Positions 52,498 through 61,417 are shown, numbered from the stretch's first letter. The stretch is DNA of 64,000 nt from JBMYZL01 sp049610385 (GCA_049610385.1 JBMYZL010000016.1:1-64000); one strand, 5' to 3'. Program-made: numbers and translations. Notes: a model not told the origin generated them from the sequence alone.

Positions 52498-54570
52498 TCA
52501 GCCAGGACAAGAATCGCCAAATACGGCCAAAAAGCCGAGCAAATCTTGAACATCGACGTTGCTGTCGCCCGTGAAATCGGCATCGCAACCCACCGTGCAA
52601 CCAAAATCAGTTAAGAAGACCAAAAGATCATCCACGCTGATTTGGCCATCGAAATTGAAATCGCCCGGACAAGGATGCGCTTCACTTTCATCAATGGTTC
52701 CATCGCAATTGTTGTCATAACCCGTTGCCGTCGGTGGCGCCCCCGGATAAACTTCTGGATGGTTGTCATTGCAATCCAAATCATTCGCCACATATCCCAT
52801 AGGGGCGCTACAGAAGGATATGGTGTTGTAAGGTGACCCAAATCCGTCGTTGTCCAAATCTGCATAAAATGTCAACAAGGGCAAATCCTCATTGAGGCTG
52901 CCATCGCAATCGTTGTCGAAAAGGTCGCAGATTTCAGGTGCACCAGGATAGACTGTGGCCTCATTGTCATTGCAGTCTCCGAATGCTGCCACATAGCCGT
53001 CTGGCTGGTTGCAAGCAAACTCGAAATAATTGGCATCTCCCACCCCATCACCATCCAAATCCCGATACCAAAAAGTCTCTGTTGTGACGGTGAACAAAAT
53101 CGGCTCCTCCGCAACATTGCCTTCGGCCGTCAGCCGCAAAGTCACCTGAAGGACATCATCGGCATTTTCCAAGCCACTGATTGAAAAAGCAAATGGCCCA
53201 GGTGCTTCCAGCGTAGTTGGCAATCCGTCCACCACCACCCCATCAGGCAGTCCCAACAATTCGCAGGTGAAAGGCGGCAGCAGTCCTGGCAACACTTCCG
53301 CCTCAACAGTCACAGTGCCCGTTGCACAAACGGAATCTGCCTCCGCTGTGACCTCTAAAAATCGAGGTCGAACCAAGTAAAATCCATCGCCAATGGTCGT
53401 AACCGGAATGATACCTGACTCAAAGAAGGGGTAGTTCGACCAAGAACCCGCGAATGTCGCGGCATTGGAGGCTGGATCGGTGTCGAAAAATCCAATTTCT
53501 GTGAGCTCACCATCCGAGACATCAGACAAGGAAAGCATTCGCAAACCAGCCCGATAGTTCGACTGGAACAACAGATTACCGACCACGTATTGATTGTGAT
53601 CGATGGCTGCAAGATCCGAAAAATGCTCGCCCAACAGGATGGGATTGTCCAAGTCAGAAACATCCCAAATGAGGGTTCGGGTGTTGAATCCTTCGGAGGT
53701 TTCATCCAATTCATCCCCCATCAACAGATAGGTTTGGTCTTCGGTCAACCAACATTGGTGCGTGTAGTGCACGTCTTCGTATGAAGCAGTTGACAAGGTG
53801 ATGACATCCGCGGGGTCCGTGGCATCCATGATGGCCACAAAATCCTCATTCGCCCCGAAAACAATTTCCTTTCCTTGGTGAGCCAAATCTGGTCCATTGT
53901 AGATGACAGCCTGGGCATCATGGGAATAACCTGCTTCTGAATAATCCCCCACCAAAATGGGGTTGGACGGATCAGTCGACAAATCATAAATGACCAATCC
54001 CCCTGAAGCCAAATTGGTCCCCACCGCATACAACATTCCAGAAGATTCATTGATCACCACGTTGTGGGCCTTGCTGAACTGATTTGCGGTCGCAGTGGGA
54101 TCCAGATCGACAGGAAAAGGACCCTCAAGGTCCCGCAAAAGATTCAGGTCCAACACCTGCATTCCATGGCCAAAAGCTTCCGAAACCACGTAGACATGAT
54201 CCGCATACACCTTCACATCACGCCATGTACTCGCAGACGTGGCAGTCTCCATAAACGCCACGACCACAGGATAAATGGGATCACTGATGTCCACAATGCT
54301 CAATCCCTGACGAACCCCGACGAGAGCATACTCCACATTTGTCAGTGGATCTGTCCAGCCCCAAACATCATTCAAAGCGGTGCCTCCCAAATCGCTTGCC
54401 GAAAGGAAGGCCAAGTATTCCATTCGATGGCAAGGAAATCCATCTGCAAATCCATCTATGCAATCCCCTTGCGCATCGGATTGCAATTGAAAAAACACAC
54501 TCACCAGAAGCAACAACACGCCATAACTTCTCGACTGGAAGCAACGATGTTTTGACGAGTTTATCAACAT
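52498..54570 (-). CDS. choice-of-anchor B family protein with Asp-rich and dockerin-like C-terminal repeats
   Basis: 690 residues. The signal peptide (YGVLLLLVSVFFQLQSDAQG) is followed by ~380 residues of LVIVD-like beta-propeller (LNDVWGWTDPLTNVEYALVG, GLSIVDISDPIYPVVV, TLIWDVSDLDNPILLGEH), the choice-of-anchor B pattern. An Ig-like stretch comes next. Then follow MopE-type metal-binding repeats (YRDLDGDGVGD, FGDCNDNEATVYPGAPEICD, YADLDNDGFGS). It ends with two dockerin-like EF-hand units (CPGDFNFDGQISVDDLLVFL and DADFTGDSNVDVQDLLGFL). No T9SS sorting domain is present, so the C-terminal EF-hands may be the anchor, or it may be exported otherwise. TATATTCG lies 26 nt upstream. Confidence 0.82.
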   Translation of the reverse strand: MLINSSKHRCFQSRSYGVLLLLVSVFFQLQSDAQGDCIDGFADGFPCHRMEYLAFLSASDLGGTALNDVWGWTDPLTNVEYALVGVRQGLSIVDISDPIYPVVVAFMETATSASTWRDVKVYADHVYVVSEAFGHGMQVLDLNLLRDLEGPFPVDLDPTATANQFSKAHNVVINESSGMLYAVGTNLASGGLVIYDLSTDPSNPILVGDYSEAGYSHDAQAVIYNGPDLAHQGKEIVFGANEDFVAIMDATDPADVITLSTASYEDVHYTHQCWLTEDQTYLLMGDELDETSEGFNTRTLIWDVSDLDNPILLGEHFSDLAAIDHNQYVVGNLLFQSNYRAGLRMLSLSDVSDGELTEIGFFDTDPASNAATFAGSWSNYPFFESGIIPVTTIGDGFYLVRPRFLEVTAEADSVCATGTVTVEAEVLPGLLPPFTCELLGLPDGVVVDGLPTTLEAPGPFAFSISGLENADDVLQVTLRLTAEGNVAEEPILFTVTTETFWYRDLDGDGVGDANYFEFACNQPDGYVAAFGDCNDNEATVYPGAPEICDLFDNDCDGSLNEDLPLLTFYADLDNDGFGSPYNTISFCSAPMGYVANDLDCNDNHPEVYPGAPPTATGYDNNCDGTIDESEAHPCPGDFNFDGQISVDDLLVFLTDFGCTVGCDADFTGDSNVDVQDLLGFLAVFGDSCPG

Positions 54571-54596
54571 GCTTGTTAACTATTTCTTGTGGTTTA

Positions 54597-54604
54597 GCGA
54601 ATAT
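54597..54604 (-). promoter_or_regulatory. candidate -7 element of the choice-of-anchor B gene
   Basis: TATATTCG (minus strand) matches seven of eight TAnnTTTG positions and lies 26 nt before the ATG at 54570. Confidence 0.35.
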
Positions 54605-54632
54605 AACCAATATTATGCAACAATTCGCGAGC

Positions 54633-55589
54633 ATGAATGTTGAAACGCCAATGCCCTTACCCTCCATCCTCATCACCGGCGGCTCTGGCTTGCTTGGACG
54701 CACCTTGACACGGGCGCTCATCAACAGCGGCCATGAGGTTGCCTGGCTCACGCGAGAGTTGAGCACAGGACAGGAGGATACCGTGGCATCAGCCGTCAGG
54801 CAAATTCTCTGGAATCCAACCGGGGATTCGCGTCTCGATCCCGCACACATGAAAGGACACCAGGCCATTGTCCATTTGGCCGGTGCAAATGTGGGGCAGC
54901 GTTGGACCTCGAATGTGAAGCATGACATTTTGACCAGCCGAGTTTCAAGCACCCGTACCTTGATGGTTGCTTTGGCCGACTTGGAGCCCAAAGACAGACC
55001 AGAATCATTCATCGCGGGCAGCGCTGTGGGCTGGTACGGAAGCGGTGATGACCCCCAGGACGAAACGGCGCCCCATGGCGATGGATTTCTCGCTGATGTT
55101 GTGGTGAAATGGGAAAATGAAGCTGCCCAGGCCGTGGCGTTGGGCCTTCGAACAGCCTGGGTACGAACTGGTTTGGTGTTGTCCGCACGAGGGGGCATGC
55201 TCGAACGGATGTTGCCCATCTACAAATTGGGATTGGGAAGTCCCATTGGCAGTGGACAACAATGGCAAAGCTGGATCCACATTGACGACTGGGTGAAAGC
55301 CATCATGCATTTGATCGATTGTCCAAGCGCGCAAGGCATTTACAATGCAGTGGCTCCGGAGGGTGCTGCTGTGCGACAAGCCCAGTTGAGCCGTGTCCTG
55401 GCCCAAACCTTGGGCCGACCTCATTTTTTGCCTCACATCCCACAATGGGTGTTGCAATGTGTTTTTGGAGAGATGTCCCAAACCATCCTGGCATCGCAAC
55501 GCATCGTGCCCACTGCTCTCCAAGCAGATGGTTTTGAATGGGATTACCCATCACTGCAAGTTGCACTCAGCGAGTTGCTCCCTTCCTGA
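54633..55589 (+). CDS. TIGR01777 family NAD(P)-binding epimerase-like oxidoreductase (YfcH-like)
   Basis: 318 residues. The extended SDR Rossmann motif is PSILITGGSGLLGRTLTRALI, and the family marker is AIVHLAGANVGQRWTSNVKHDI with SRVSSTR. The active-site region is SAVGWYGSGDDPQDE, and the C-terminal DUF1731-type helix includes LPHIPQWVLQCVFGEMSQTI and RIVPTALQADGFEWDYP. It is a cytoplasmic protein, related to SulA/YfcH, of uncertain substrate. ATGs at 54615 and 54651 are alternative starts; 54633 leaves room for a promoter in the divergent 62-bp gap. Confidence 0.85.
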   Translation: MNVETPMPLPSILITGGSGLLGRTLTRALINSGHEVAWLTRELSTGQEDTVASAVRQILWNPTGDSRLDPAHMKGHQAIVHLAGANVGQRWTSNVKHDILTSRVSSTRTLMVALADLEPKDRPESFIAGSAVGWYGSGDDPQDETAPHGDGFLADVVVKWENEAAQAVALGLRTAWVRTGLVLSARGGMLERMLPIYKLGLGSPIGSGQQWQSWIHIDDWVKAIMHLIDCPSAQGIYNAVAPEGAAVRQAQLSRVLAQTLGRPHFLPHIPQWVLQCVFGEMSQTILASQRIVPTALQADGFEWDYPSLQVALSELLPS

Positions 55590-55615
55590 GGCGACCGGCT
55601 CAAATCAATGGCCCA

Positions 55616-55650
55616 CAAAAAAAGCCGCCCTTCCCGGAGGAAAGGCGGCT
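55616..55650 (-). terminator. intrinsic terminator of the cupredoxin-fasciclin gene
   Basis: On the minus strand AGCCGCCTTT pairs with AAGGGCGGCT with one bulge around a CCTCCGGG loop, followed by T8. It lies 30 nt after the stop at 55680. Confidence 0.75.
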
Positions 55651-55679
55651 CTCATGGTTTCTTGCAGGCAGAATTGCCC

Positions 55680-58004
55680 TTATCGTACACTAAACGCTTT
55701 CGTCAAACGGTTGGTTGCACCCCCCCACGAAAATGTGTAAATACCAGGTGTCCACTGGCTAACATCCAAAACATTCTGTCCTGAATTCCACTGGCCATTG
55801 GTGACCAATCGCCCCGTGATGTCACGGATCTCAAAAGCCACCATGGCATCGGTATCCAAAGAGATGTTCAAAATGTCGTCGGCAGGTACAGGGTACAAAG
55901 ACACGTCAGAAATGCTCGCCTCACTCACGCCTGTAGAGGGCAACAGGACCGCGTCAATCACATGCACCACGCCATTGTCTGCTGTCAAATCCGCAACTGT
56001 CACCATAGCGGTGCCATTGATCACTACGCCTTCTGCCGTGATGTTGATGGTGATGTCTTGGCCATTCAAAGTCGTGACCATCATGCCATCGGTGATGTCT
56101 GTGCTCATGACCTGACCGCTCGCCACATGGTAGAGCAAAATGGACGCCAGGTCGGGATTGGCCAAGAGCTCCTCTGCCGTGACTTCAAGTGCCTCCAGCA
56201 ATGCCGTAAAGGCTGCATCAGTGGGTGCAAAAACCGTGAAGGGGCCTTCACCACTCAAGTCATCGGCCAAACCAGCGCCAATCACAGCCAACTCCAAAAC
56301 CGTGTGGTCCGGGCTGTCCACGATGATGTCTACAACGGTTGACGTTTCCGGCGGCGTCGGCAACAAGACCGCGTCAATCACATGCACCACGCCATTGTCT
56401 GCTGTCAAATCCACAACTGTCACCATAGCGGTGCCATTGATCACTACGCCTTCTGCCGTGATGTTGATGGTAATGTCCTGGCCATTCAAAGTCGTGACCA
56501 TCATGCCATCGGTGATGTCTGTGCTCATCACCTGTCCGCTCGCCACGTGGTAGAGCAAAATGGACGCCAAGTCGGGATTGGCCAGGAGCTCCTCTGCTGT
56601 GACTTCAAGTGTCTCTAGCAATGCCGTAAAGGCTGCATCAGTGGGCGCAAAAACCGTGAAGGGGCCTTCACCACTCAAGTCGTCGGCCAAACCCGCGCCA
56701 ATCACAGCCAACTCCAAAACCGTATGTTCTGGGCTGTCCACGATAATGTCCACAACGGTTGACGTTTCCGGCGGCGTCGGCAACAAAACCGCGTCAATCA
56801 CATGCACCACGCCATTGTCTGCTGTCAAATCCGCAACTGTCACCAAGGCGGTGCCATTGATCACCACGCCTTCTGCCGTGATGTTAATGGTGATGTCTTG
56901 GTCATTCAACATGGTCACCATCATGCCATCGGTGATGTCTGTGCTCATCACATTGCCTTGGGCAGCATGATAGCTCAAGACACCTGACAGAATTGGACTC
57001 ATCAAGAACATCTCCAAAGTGACGCCCAACCCCTCCAACGCTGTGGCCAGGGCATCATCTGTAGGCGCAAATACAGTGAACGGACCTTCCCCATTCAACA
57101 ATTCATCCAATCCAGCGGTAACGAGCGCGGTCTCCAGAGATTCGTGTACAGCACTTTCAGCAATGACATCCATTACCGATGTGGTGTTCTGAGCCGGCAA
57201 CAAGACCGCATCGATGACGTGAACAACCCCATTATCAGCAACAACATCTGCCACGGTGACCATGGCTGTTCCATTGATGATGACACCATCCGAAGTGAGG
57301 TTGATCACCACGTCCTCTCCACTCAAGGTGGTGGCAGACATGCCATCTACCAAATCTGTGCTCATGACGTTTCCGCTGACCACATGGTACAACAAAATGG
57401 AGGCCAAATCTGGATTCGCCAGCAAATCTTCCGCCGTGATTTCCAAAGCCGTTAACAAAGTTGTGAATGCGGCATCAGTAGGCGCAAATACCGTAAAAGG
57501 ACCCGCTCCACTCAAATCATCGTCCAATTCAGCCGCGATTACAGCCGTTTCCAAAACGGTGTGGTTTGGGCTGTCAATGATGATTTCGGCGACCGTTGCA
57601 GGTGTCGCCGGTTCTGTGACCGTTACTGTCGCTACCATACCATTGGCCGCGTGGTTCCCAATGCTACAGTCATAATCATAAACCCCAGGAACTGTGAACG
57701 TGGTCGTTCCGATGCACACCCCATCCATGTTCCCAGATACACTTCCGTGGTAAAAAGTCTCTGGATTCTCCCAAGTCTCGCCAAGGGAGCTCTCGAGGCC
57801 ATTGACGTCATGGGTTCCGCCCACATTGACCCAGACCACAGTCTGCCCTGCTTCAATTTCGACGTTTGCTGGCGCATACATAAAGTTTGAGGCTTCGACG
57901 ACCACGCCGGGCACGCCACATGGATTTTGTGCATAGGTTTCAGATGACAAAATCGTGCCGACGATAACGGCAACAACAGTCATCAAATTGAATAAGTGTT
58001 TCAT
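55680..58004 (-). CDS. secreted cupredoxin plus four fasciclin (FAS1) domains, type A T9SS sorting domain
   Basis: 774 residues. The signal peptide ends near SETYAQ. A plastocyanin-like domain at ~30-130 keeps the type 1 copper ligands: His in VNVGGTHDVNG, then Cys, His and Met in YDCSIGNHAANGM. Four FAS1 domains of ~140 residues follow (each with GPFTVFAPTDAAF, LLYHV and NGVVHVIDAVLLP). The last ~75 residues (SISDVSLYPVPADDILNI ... LTKAFSVR) are a Por secretion tail. FAS1 domains mediate adhesion, and the copper domain could shuttle electrons or hold copper. FAS1 copies 2-4 are nearly identical in DNA. Confidence 0.9.
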   Translation of the reverse strand: MKHLFNLMTVVAVIVGTILSSETYAQNPCGVPGVVVEASNFMYAPANVEIEAGQTVVWVNVGGTHDVNGLESSLGETWENPETFYHGSVSGNMDGVCIGTTTFTVPGVYDYDCSIGNHAANGMVATVTVTEPATPATVAEIIIDSPNHTVLETAVIAAELDDDLSGAGPFTVFAPTDAAFTTLLTALEITAEDLLANPDLASILLYHVVSGNVMSTDLVDGMSATTLSGEDVVINLTSDGVIINGTAMVTVADVVADNGVVHVIDAVLLPAQNTTSVMDVIAESAVHESLETALVTAGLDELLNGEGPFTVFAPTDDALATALEGLGVTLEMFLMSPILSGVLSYHAAQGNVMSTDITDGMMVTMLNDQDITINITAEGVVINGTALVTVADLTADNGVVHVIDAVLLPTPPETSTVVDIIVDSPEHTVLELAVIGAGLADDLSGEGPFTVFAPTDAAFTALLETLEVTAEELLANPDLASILLYHVASGQVMSTDITDGMMVTTLNGQDITINITAEGVVINGTAMVTVVDLTADNGVVHVIDAVLLPTPPETSTVVDIIVDSPDHTVLELAVIGAGLADDLSGEGPFTVFAPTDAAFTALLEALEVTAEELLANPDLASILLYHVASGQVMSTDITDGMMVTTLNGQDITINITAEGVVINGTAMVTVADLTADNGVVHVIDAVLLPSTGVSEASISDVSLYPVPADDILNISLDTDAMVAFEIRDITGRLVTNGQWNSGQNVLDVSQWTPGIYTFSWGGATNRLTKAFSVR
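55931..57190 (-). repeat. three tandem ~420-bp repeats encoding FAS1 domains 2-4
   Basis: The segment around GCGTCAATCACATGCACCAC recurs at about 55950, 56370 and 56790 (exact 420-bp spacing), and GACGTTTCCGGCGGCGTCGG recurs at 56341 and 56761. The two units nearest the 3' end of the gene differ at few bases. The fourth, most N-terminal FAS1 unit is clearly diverged. The pattern indicates recent in-gene duplication or gene conversion. Confidence 0.85.
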
Positions 58005-58101
58005 TCTTCAGGGTTTGAGGTAATTTTTTCTTTCTTTTCAACTCCTTTTTGCTAAAAGATGTTCACCCAAGTCAACTTTTTTTTTCTCGCAGTGAACAAT
58101 G

Positions 58102-58220
58102 CAACCATTGAGGTTGTCTTTTAGTCATATTCTGTTCGGAATATGAGATCGTAAGGTGTTTTGACCCGCCTCACGCGGGAAGAAAGGAACGGCTCAGCAG
58201 GGATGTTGGGCCGTTTTTTC
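58102..58220 (+). ncRNA. candidate structured leader / attenuator upstream of the photolyase gene
   Basis: Four successive hairpins lie in the divergent 232-bp gap: CAACC/GGTTG (58102-58116), TCATATTC/GAATATGA (58125-58146, perfect 8 bp), CCCGC/GCGGG (58165-58179), and a 12-bp stem AACGGCTCAGCA/TGTTGGGCCGTT capped by a GGGA (GNRA) tetraloop (58188-58215) running into T6. The last is a strong intrinsic terminator that ends only ~17 nt before the photolyase ATG, too close for a separate promoter. I match it to no known riboswitch family. It may be an attenuator or a short independent RNA. Confidence 0.5.
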
Positions 58221-58236
58221 ATCCAAATCAATTCCC

Positions 58237-59562
58237 ATGAAATCCATCGCCATCCACTGGTTTCGCCGAGACCTCCGTTTCGAAGACAATGCGGGTTTGC
58301 ACGCCGCTTTGGACGGGCCGCTGCCCGTTCTTCCCGCATTCATATTTGATCAACACATCTTGGGCCAACTAGACAATTCTCATGACCGCCGGGTCCAATT
58401 TTTGCACGCGGAAGTGCAACGCCTGAAGCAGGAAAGTCAGGCAGCAGGAAGTGATTTGCTGGGTGCATTCGGTGAGCCTTTGGTGGTTTGGGAAAAGTGG
58501 ATCCCGATGCTCGCAGCAATCGGTTTTGAGGTGAAAGCTGTCTTCGTCAACCGAGATTATGAGCCGTATGCCAAGGAAAGGGATGCCGAAATTGGGTCCT
58601 TTTTCAAATCCCAAAATATCGCCTTTCACGGCCGGAAAGACAGCGTCATTCTCGAAAAGGACGAAGTGTTAAAGGACGATGGCAAGCCTTACACCGTCTT
58701 TACGCCTTACAGCAAAAAATGGCGGAGAGTGCTCCAGGAAAAAGACCTCACCGCACGACCCTCGGAAACCCTGCTGAATCGGCTTTTGCCGTGTAAAATG
58801 GAGGCCTTGCCAAGTTTGTACTCCATGGGCTTCGAGTCCGATGGGGAATTTGAATTCCCAGACCGCCAAATTGTCAACTCCATTCTCGAGAACTATGCCG
58901 ACCGACGCGACTTGCCTGCCATCCCGGGCACCAGCCGATTGTCCTTGCATTTGCGATTTGGAACTGTGGGCATTCGTCAGGCCGCCCGTGCCGGTTTTCA
59001 GCACAGCGACAAGTGGTTAACCGAGTTGATTTGGCGCGATTTCTACCAAATGATACTTCATCATTTTCCCCACAGCGTCCGGCAAGCCTTCAAACCCCAG
59101 TATGATCGGGTTCCGTGGCGTCAAGATGAAAAAGCTTTCGAGGCGTGGCAGGCTGGCAAGACCGGATACCCACTGGTGGATGCTGGCATGCGCGAATTGT
59201 TGACCACTGGGTTCATGCACAACCGCGTGCGCATGGTGGTGGCGAGTTTTCTCTGCAAACACCTGTTGCTGGACTGGCGGTTGGGCGAGCGTCACTTTGC
59301 TGCCCATTTGTTGGATTTTGACTTGGCCTCGAACGTGGGTGGATGGCAATGGGCTGCAGGATGCGGTTGTGATGCGGCTCCCTATTTCAGGGTGTTTAAT
59401 CCGGCATCTCAATTGGCCAAATTCGACCCGGACTTTATGTACGTGAAGCGTTGGGTGCCTGAATTCGGCACATCTCTTTACCCCGAACCCATCGTCGAAC
59501 ACAAATTTGCACGTCAGCGGGCTTTGGATACTTACAAGGCAGCCTTGAATCCAACCTCGTGA
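58237..59562 (+). CDS. deoxyribodipyrimidine photo-lyase / cryptochrome family protein
   Basis: 441 residues. The N-terminal antenna domain is IAIHWFRRDLRFEDNAGLHAAL. The FAD domain shows LRFGTVGIRQ, WLTELIWRDFYQMILHHFP, HNRVRMVVASFLCKHLLLDW and NVGGWQWAAGCGCDAAPYF, with RVFNP following; these are the signatures of class I CPD photolyases, including the Trp-containing electron path. It repairs UV-induced pyrimidine dimers using blue light. It is preceded by a multi-hairpin leader ending in a terminator structure, so transcription may be regulated by read-through. A cryptochrome role cannot be excluded. Confidence 0.92.
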   Translation: MKSIAIHWFRRDLRFEDNAGLHAALDGPLPVLPAFIFDQHILGQLDNSHDRRVQFLHAEVQRLKQESQAAGSDLLGAFGEPLVVWEKWIPMLAAIGFEVKAVFVNRDYEPYAKERDAEIGSFFKSQNIAFHGRKDSVILEKDEVLKDDGKPYTVFTPYSKKWRRVLQEKDLTARPSETLLNRLLPCKMEALPSLYSMGFESDGEFEFPDRQIVNSILENYADRRDLPAIPGTSRLSLHLRFGTVGIRQAARAGFQHSDKWLTELIWRDFYQMILHHFPHSVRQAFKPQYDRVPWRQDEKAFEAWQAGKTGYPLVDAGMRELLTTGFMHNRVRMVVASFLCKHLLLDWRLGERHFAAHLLDFDLASNVGGWQWAAGCGCDAAPYFRVFNPASQLAKFDPDFMYVKRWVPEFGTSLYPEPIVEHKFARQRALDTYKAALNPTS

Positions 59563-59605
59563 TTGGGCACAAGCCGGGTGAAACAAAGTTGACGACCTTC
59601 GCTAG

Positions 59606-60625
59606 ATGAACCATCAACCCGCTTCACTCGAAGGCATTCGCGTTCTCGAACTCGCCAGTGTGTTGGCGGGGCCCTTGGCTGGTACCGATTTGGCGCTGCG
59701 CGGTGCAACCGTCACCAAAGTAGAACGCCCGCCCCACGGCGACGTGACCCGATCGTGGCGCCCCCCCACTGAACCCCATGTCGAAGACGCAGATGGAAAC
59801 CCAGCATCCGCTTACTGGATGGCTGCAAACCGAGGCAAGCAATTGGTCTGGGTTGACTTGGGTACAACCGAAGGATTGGATTGGTTGGAATCGGAATTGT
59901 CGAACACGGACGTCCTGATTCAAAACTTCAAATCGGCTGATTTGGCCAAATTCAACCTCCAGCCCAAATCCGTGGCCAAACGACATCCCCGACTCATCCA
60001 TGTGAGGCTCGTGGGATTCAGACATCAGCCTGAACGACTTGCCTATGACGTCGTGGTTCAAGCCGAAACCGGATGGATGCACATGAACGGCAATACCCCA
60101 ACACGCATGCCCGTGGCGTTGATGGATGTGCTCGCGAGTCACAGCATTCGAGAAGCTGCACTCGAGGGGTTGTTTGGACGCGCCAGGCACCCAGAATCCA
60201 AGGGTTCATTCCATGAAGTCGCTCTGGATGAATGCGGGGTTGAGGCCTTGGTGAACCAAGCCACAAATCACCTCATCGGCGGCCTTTCTCCTGCTTTTGC
60301 TGGGAACGAGCATCCGAACATCGCTCCCTATGGAGACTTGCTGCGTTGCCGTGATGGCTACGTGGTGCTCGCCGTGGGGTCTGACCGCCAATTTCAAGCT
60401 TTGTGTGACGTTCTGGAAGTGGGTGAAATGGCCGCTGAAGACGCATTCGTCAACAATTCAAATCGATTGAAAAACCGCCAAGACTTGATGGAACGATTGG
60501 CTGGGGCCGCTTGCCACTGGAGCAAATCCACCCTGATTCAAACTTGCACTGAACGCGGGGTTCCGGCTGGCGCCGTGCAATCCTTGCCCGAAGTGTTTTC
60601 CAACCGGCCCAACCCGTGGGCCTGA
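59606..60625 (+). CDS. CaiB/BaiF family CoA-transferase (family III)
   Basis: 339 residues, shorter than the usual ~390-400. The N-terminal motif is GIRVLELASVLAGPLAGTDLALRGATVTKVE, followed by ANRGKQLVWVDL, the VLIQNFKSADLAKF segment and the catalytic Asp in PVALMDVLASH (residue ~174). The C-terminal part (GYVVLAVGSDRQFQALCDVL, GVPAGAVQSLPEVF) is family-typical but truncated after FSNRPNPWA. It moves CoA between carboxylic acids; the substrate is unknown. GACCTTCG lies 4 nt before the ATG, as at other short-leader starts in the window. It converges on the AMP nucleosidase gene, 6 bp apart. Confidence 0.85.
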   Translation: MNHQPASLEGIRVLELASVLAGPLAGTDLALRGATVTKVERPPHGDVTRSWRPPTEPHVEDADGNPASAYWMAANRGKQLVWVDLGTTEGLDWLESELSNTDVLIQNFKSADLAKFNLQPKSVAKRHPRLIHVRLVGFRHQPERLAYDVVVQAETGWMHMNGNTPTRMPVALMDVLASHSIREAALEGLFGRARHPESKGSFHEVALDECGVEALVNQATNHLIGGLSPAFAGNEHPNIAPYGDLLRCRDGYVVLAVGSDRQFQALCDVLEVGEMAAEDAFVNNSNRLKNRQDLMERLAGAACHWSKSTLIQTCTERGVPAGAVQSLPEVFSNRPNPWA

Positions 60626-60631
60626 GCGCCA

Positions 60632-61417
60632 TCAACGCCACTTCAGGTGTTTGATGGAGCGCCCTTCGGATTGAATCTCTTTGAGGGAATCGACGCCGAT
60701 TTTTAAGTGAACTTCTACAAAATTCGTCGTCACCACGCGATCACTTGCATCTGTCTTGACGCCAGCTGGGGTCATGGGCTCATCGGATACGAGCAGCAGC
60801 GCACCGATTTGCATCCGGTTGGCAAATCCCACTGAAAAAAGTGTCGCGGTTTCCATATCAATCGCCTGAGCGCGGGTGGCGCGAAGGTAATCCTTGAAAT
60901 CCTCATCGTGTTCCCAAACACGCCGGTTCGTGGTGTATACCGAACCGGTGTAATAGTCCAATTTGTAATCCCGAACCGTAGATGAAACAGCCCGTTGCAA
61001 GGCAAAACTGGGCATGGCTGGAACTTCAGGCGGGAAATAATCATCCGAGGTTCCCTCACCGCGAATGCCCGCAAGAGGCAAGATGAGGTCACCAATTCTA
61101 TTTTTGGATTTGAGTGCTCCACACTTGCCCAAAAACAAAACCGCTCGCGTTTCCACAGCTGACAACAGGTCCACAATGGTCGCGGCATTGGCACTGCCCA
61201 TCCCGAAATTGATCATGGTGATGTCATCGCTGGTGGCAGAAGGCATCGCCCGATCGCGTCCCACAATTTCCACCCCATGCATCTCGGCGAACATCTCGAG
61301 GTAATTCGTGAAATTCGTCAACAGTATGTGACGCCCAAATGCCTCAAGTGCCATGCCGGTATAACGTGGCAGCCAATTTTCGACGATTGATTTTTTGTCT
61401 TCCATGGTTGTCGTCAT
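60632..61417 (-). CDS. amn: AMP nucleosidase (Bacteroidota type)
   Basis: 261 residues with the nucleoside phosphorylase fold: DDITMINFGMGSANAATIVDLL, AVLFLGKCGALKS, RGEGTSDDYFPPEVPA, and AQAIDMETATLFSVGFANRM with the catalytic ME(T/S) pair, then LLLVSDEPMTPAGVKT. It matches the short AMP nucleosidases of Bacteroidota, which split AMP to adenine and ribose 5-phosphate. It begins at the base after the lytic transglycosylase stop (TAA then ATG), so it is in that operon. ATG at 61405 is an alternative start. Confidence 0.88.
   Translation of the reverse strand: MTTTMEDKKSIVENWLPRYTGMALEAFGRHILLTNFTNYLEMFAEMHGVEIVGRDRAMPSATSDDITMINFGMGSANAATIVDLLSAVETRAVLFLGKCGALKSKNRIGDLILPLAGIRGEGTSDDYFPPEVPAMPSFALQRAVSSTVRDYKLDYYTGSVYTTNRRVWEHDEDFKDYLRATRAQAIDMETATLFSVGFANRMQIGALLLVSDEPMTPAGVKTDASDRVVTTNFVEVHLKIGVDSLKEIQSEGRSIKHLKWR

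Noticed and set aside
55931..57190. A CRISPR-like or minisatellite array
   Set aside because: The repeats are 420 bp, contiguous and in frame, and each encodes a FAS1 domain.
58102..58220. Assigning the photolyase leader to SRP RNA, FMN, cobalamin or fluoride riboswitches
   Set aside because: None of the conserved sequence cores of these RNAs is present by eye.
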